64,000 bases of DNA from Trebouxia sp. TZW2008 (taxonomy: Eukaryota; Chlorophyta; Trebouxiophyceae; Trebouxiales; Trebouxiaceae): assembly GCA_002118135.1 (NCBI GenBank), contig BDIU01000088.1, forward strand, positions 124,001 through 188,000, in the 5' to 3' direction. Below are positions 63,699-64,000 of this stretch, piece by piece (the stretch's first letter is position 1; each line of letters begins with the position of its first letter). A program made the position numbers and the translations under genes. Below the pieces are notes generated by a model. The model did no database searches and was not told the DNA's origin. It saw only the letters and a list, made by a program, of their open reading frames with translations.

Positions 63699-64000
63699 CT
63701 GCAGACGTGTCAATGCTGATTAACAGGGAGATGCTGTGTCATGCAGGTTGTGGCCAAGGGTTTCTTGCTCCCATAGCCGTCACAAAGATGAGCCAGACCA
63801 TGAAATGCTACATTTCACAGTGAAGCAGGCAAGACTTGCGCATCCAATCCCCAAATGATGTATGCTGACGAGTGTTCATGATGTTCCAACTCATGATGGT
63901 AGTGATGCTGTCAAACACAGCTTGTTGAGTCAGCATATGCAGCGCATTGCCTTGTTTGTCTGCCCCATGATAGGTGCTGAACAGCCACAGCTTGCCATAG
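63699..64000. other. Right edge, probable intron of the minus-strand gene
   Basis: No exon was recognised. It is likely an intron of the gene whose exons lie at 63698 and below. Confidence 0.35.

Overview
The window is nuclear DNA of an intron-rich eukaryote, most likely a chlorophyte green alga (probably trebouxiophycean). The reasons are a plant-type UDP-rhamnose synthase, a plant-like TRS130/TRAPPC10 and CHR24/ERCC6L, dense GT-AG introns that often end in a tgcag acceptor, and TGTAA motifs 3' of some stops, as in green-algal poly(A) signals. The genus cannot be named from sequence alone. There are no prokaryotic operons, rRNA, tRNA or CRISPR. The coding sequences below were assembled by hand from splice sites, reading phase and remembered family motifs.

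Layout: UDP-4-keto-6-deoxyglucose 3,5-epimerase/4-reductase (+, 2140-4200); DFR/aldehyde-reductase-like extended SDR (-, 5374-7416); SNF2 DNA translocase of the ERCC6L/PICH-CHR24 type (-, 7636-16901); four-EF-hand protein with a Gln-rich tail (+, 17322-19534); TRAPPC10/TRS130 tethering subunit (+, 20208-37963, about 27 exons); 1-Cys peroxiredoxin (+, 38642-40512); Fringe-like secretory glycosyltransferase (+, 41757-45749); OCH1-like GT32 glycosyltransferase (-, 46779-47765); long low-complexity coiled-coil protein of unknown function (+, ~50504-58197); alpha/beta hydrolase (-, 58780-59974); intronless nucleotidyltransferase-like protein (+, 60058-61230); and part of an unknown gene (-, ~62977 to beyond the right edge). 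The genes look functionally independent, although three of them (TRAPPC10 and the two glycosyltransferases) belong to the secretory pathway and the UDP-rhamnose enzyme would supply a sugar donor to it.

The most striking property is architectural. In at least five unrelated genes, segments of about 60-190 bp carrying an exon edge and its splice site have been duplicated in tandem, two to five times. This leaves degenerate 'ghost exons' in the introns beside the working exon. In the SNF2 gene three copies of one exon sit in a row, and two of them are still open with the same phase. A second signal is a MITE-like family of about 160 bp with 19-bp terminal inverted repeats, with three near-complete copies, all in TRAPPC10 introns. 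Two exon junctions also appear to use GC-AG introns.
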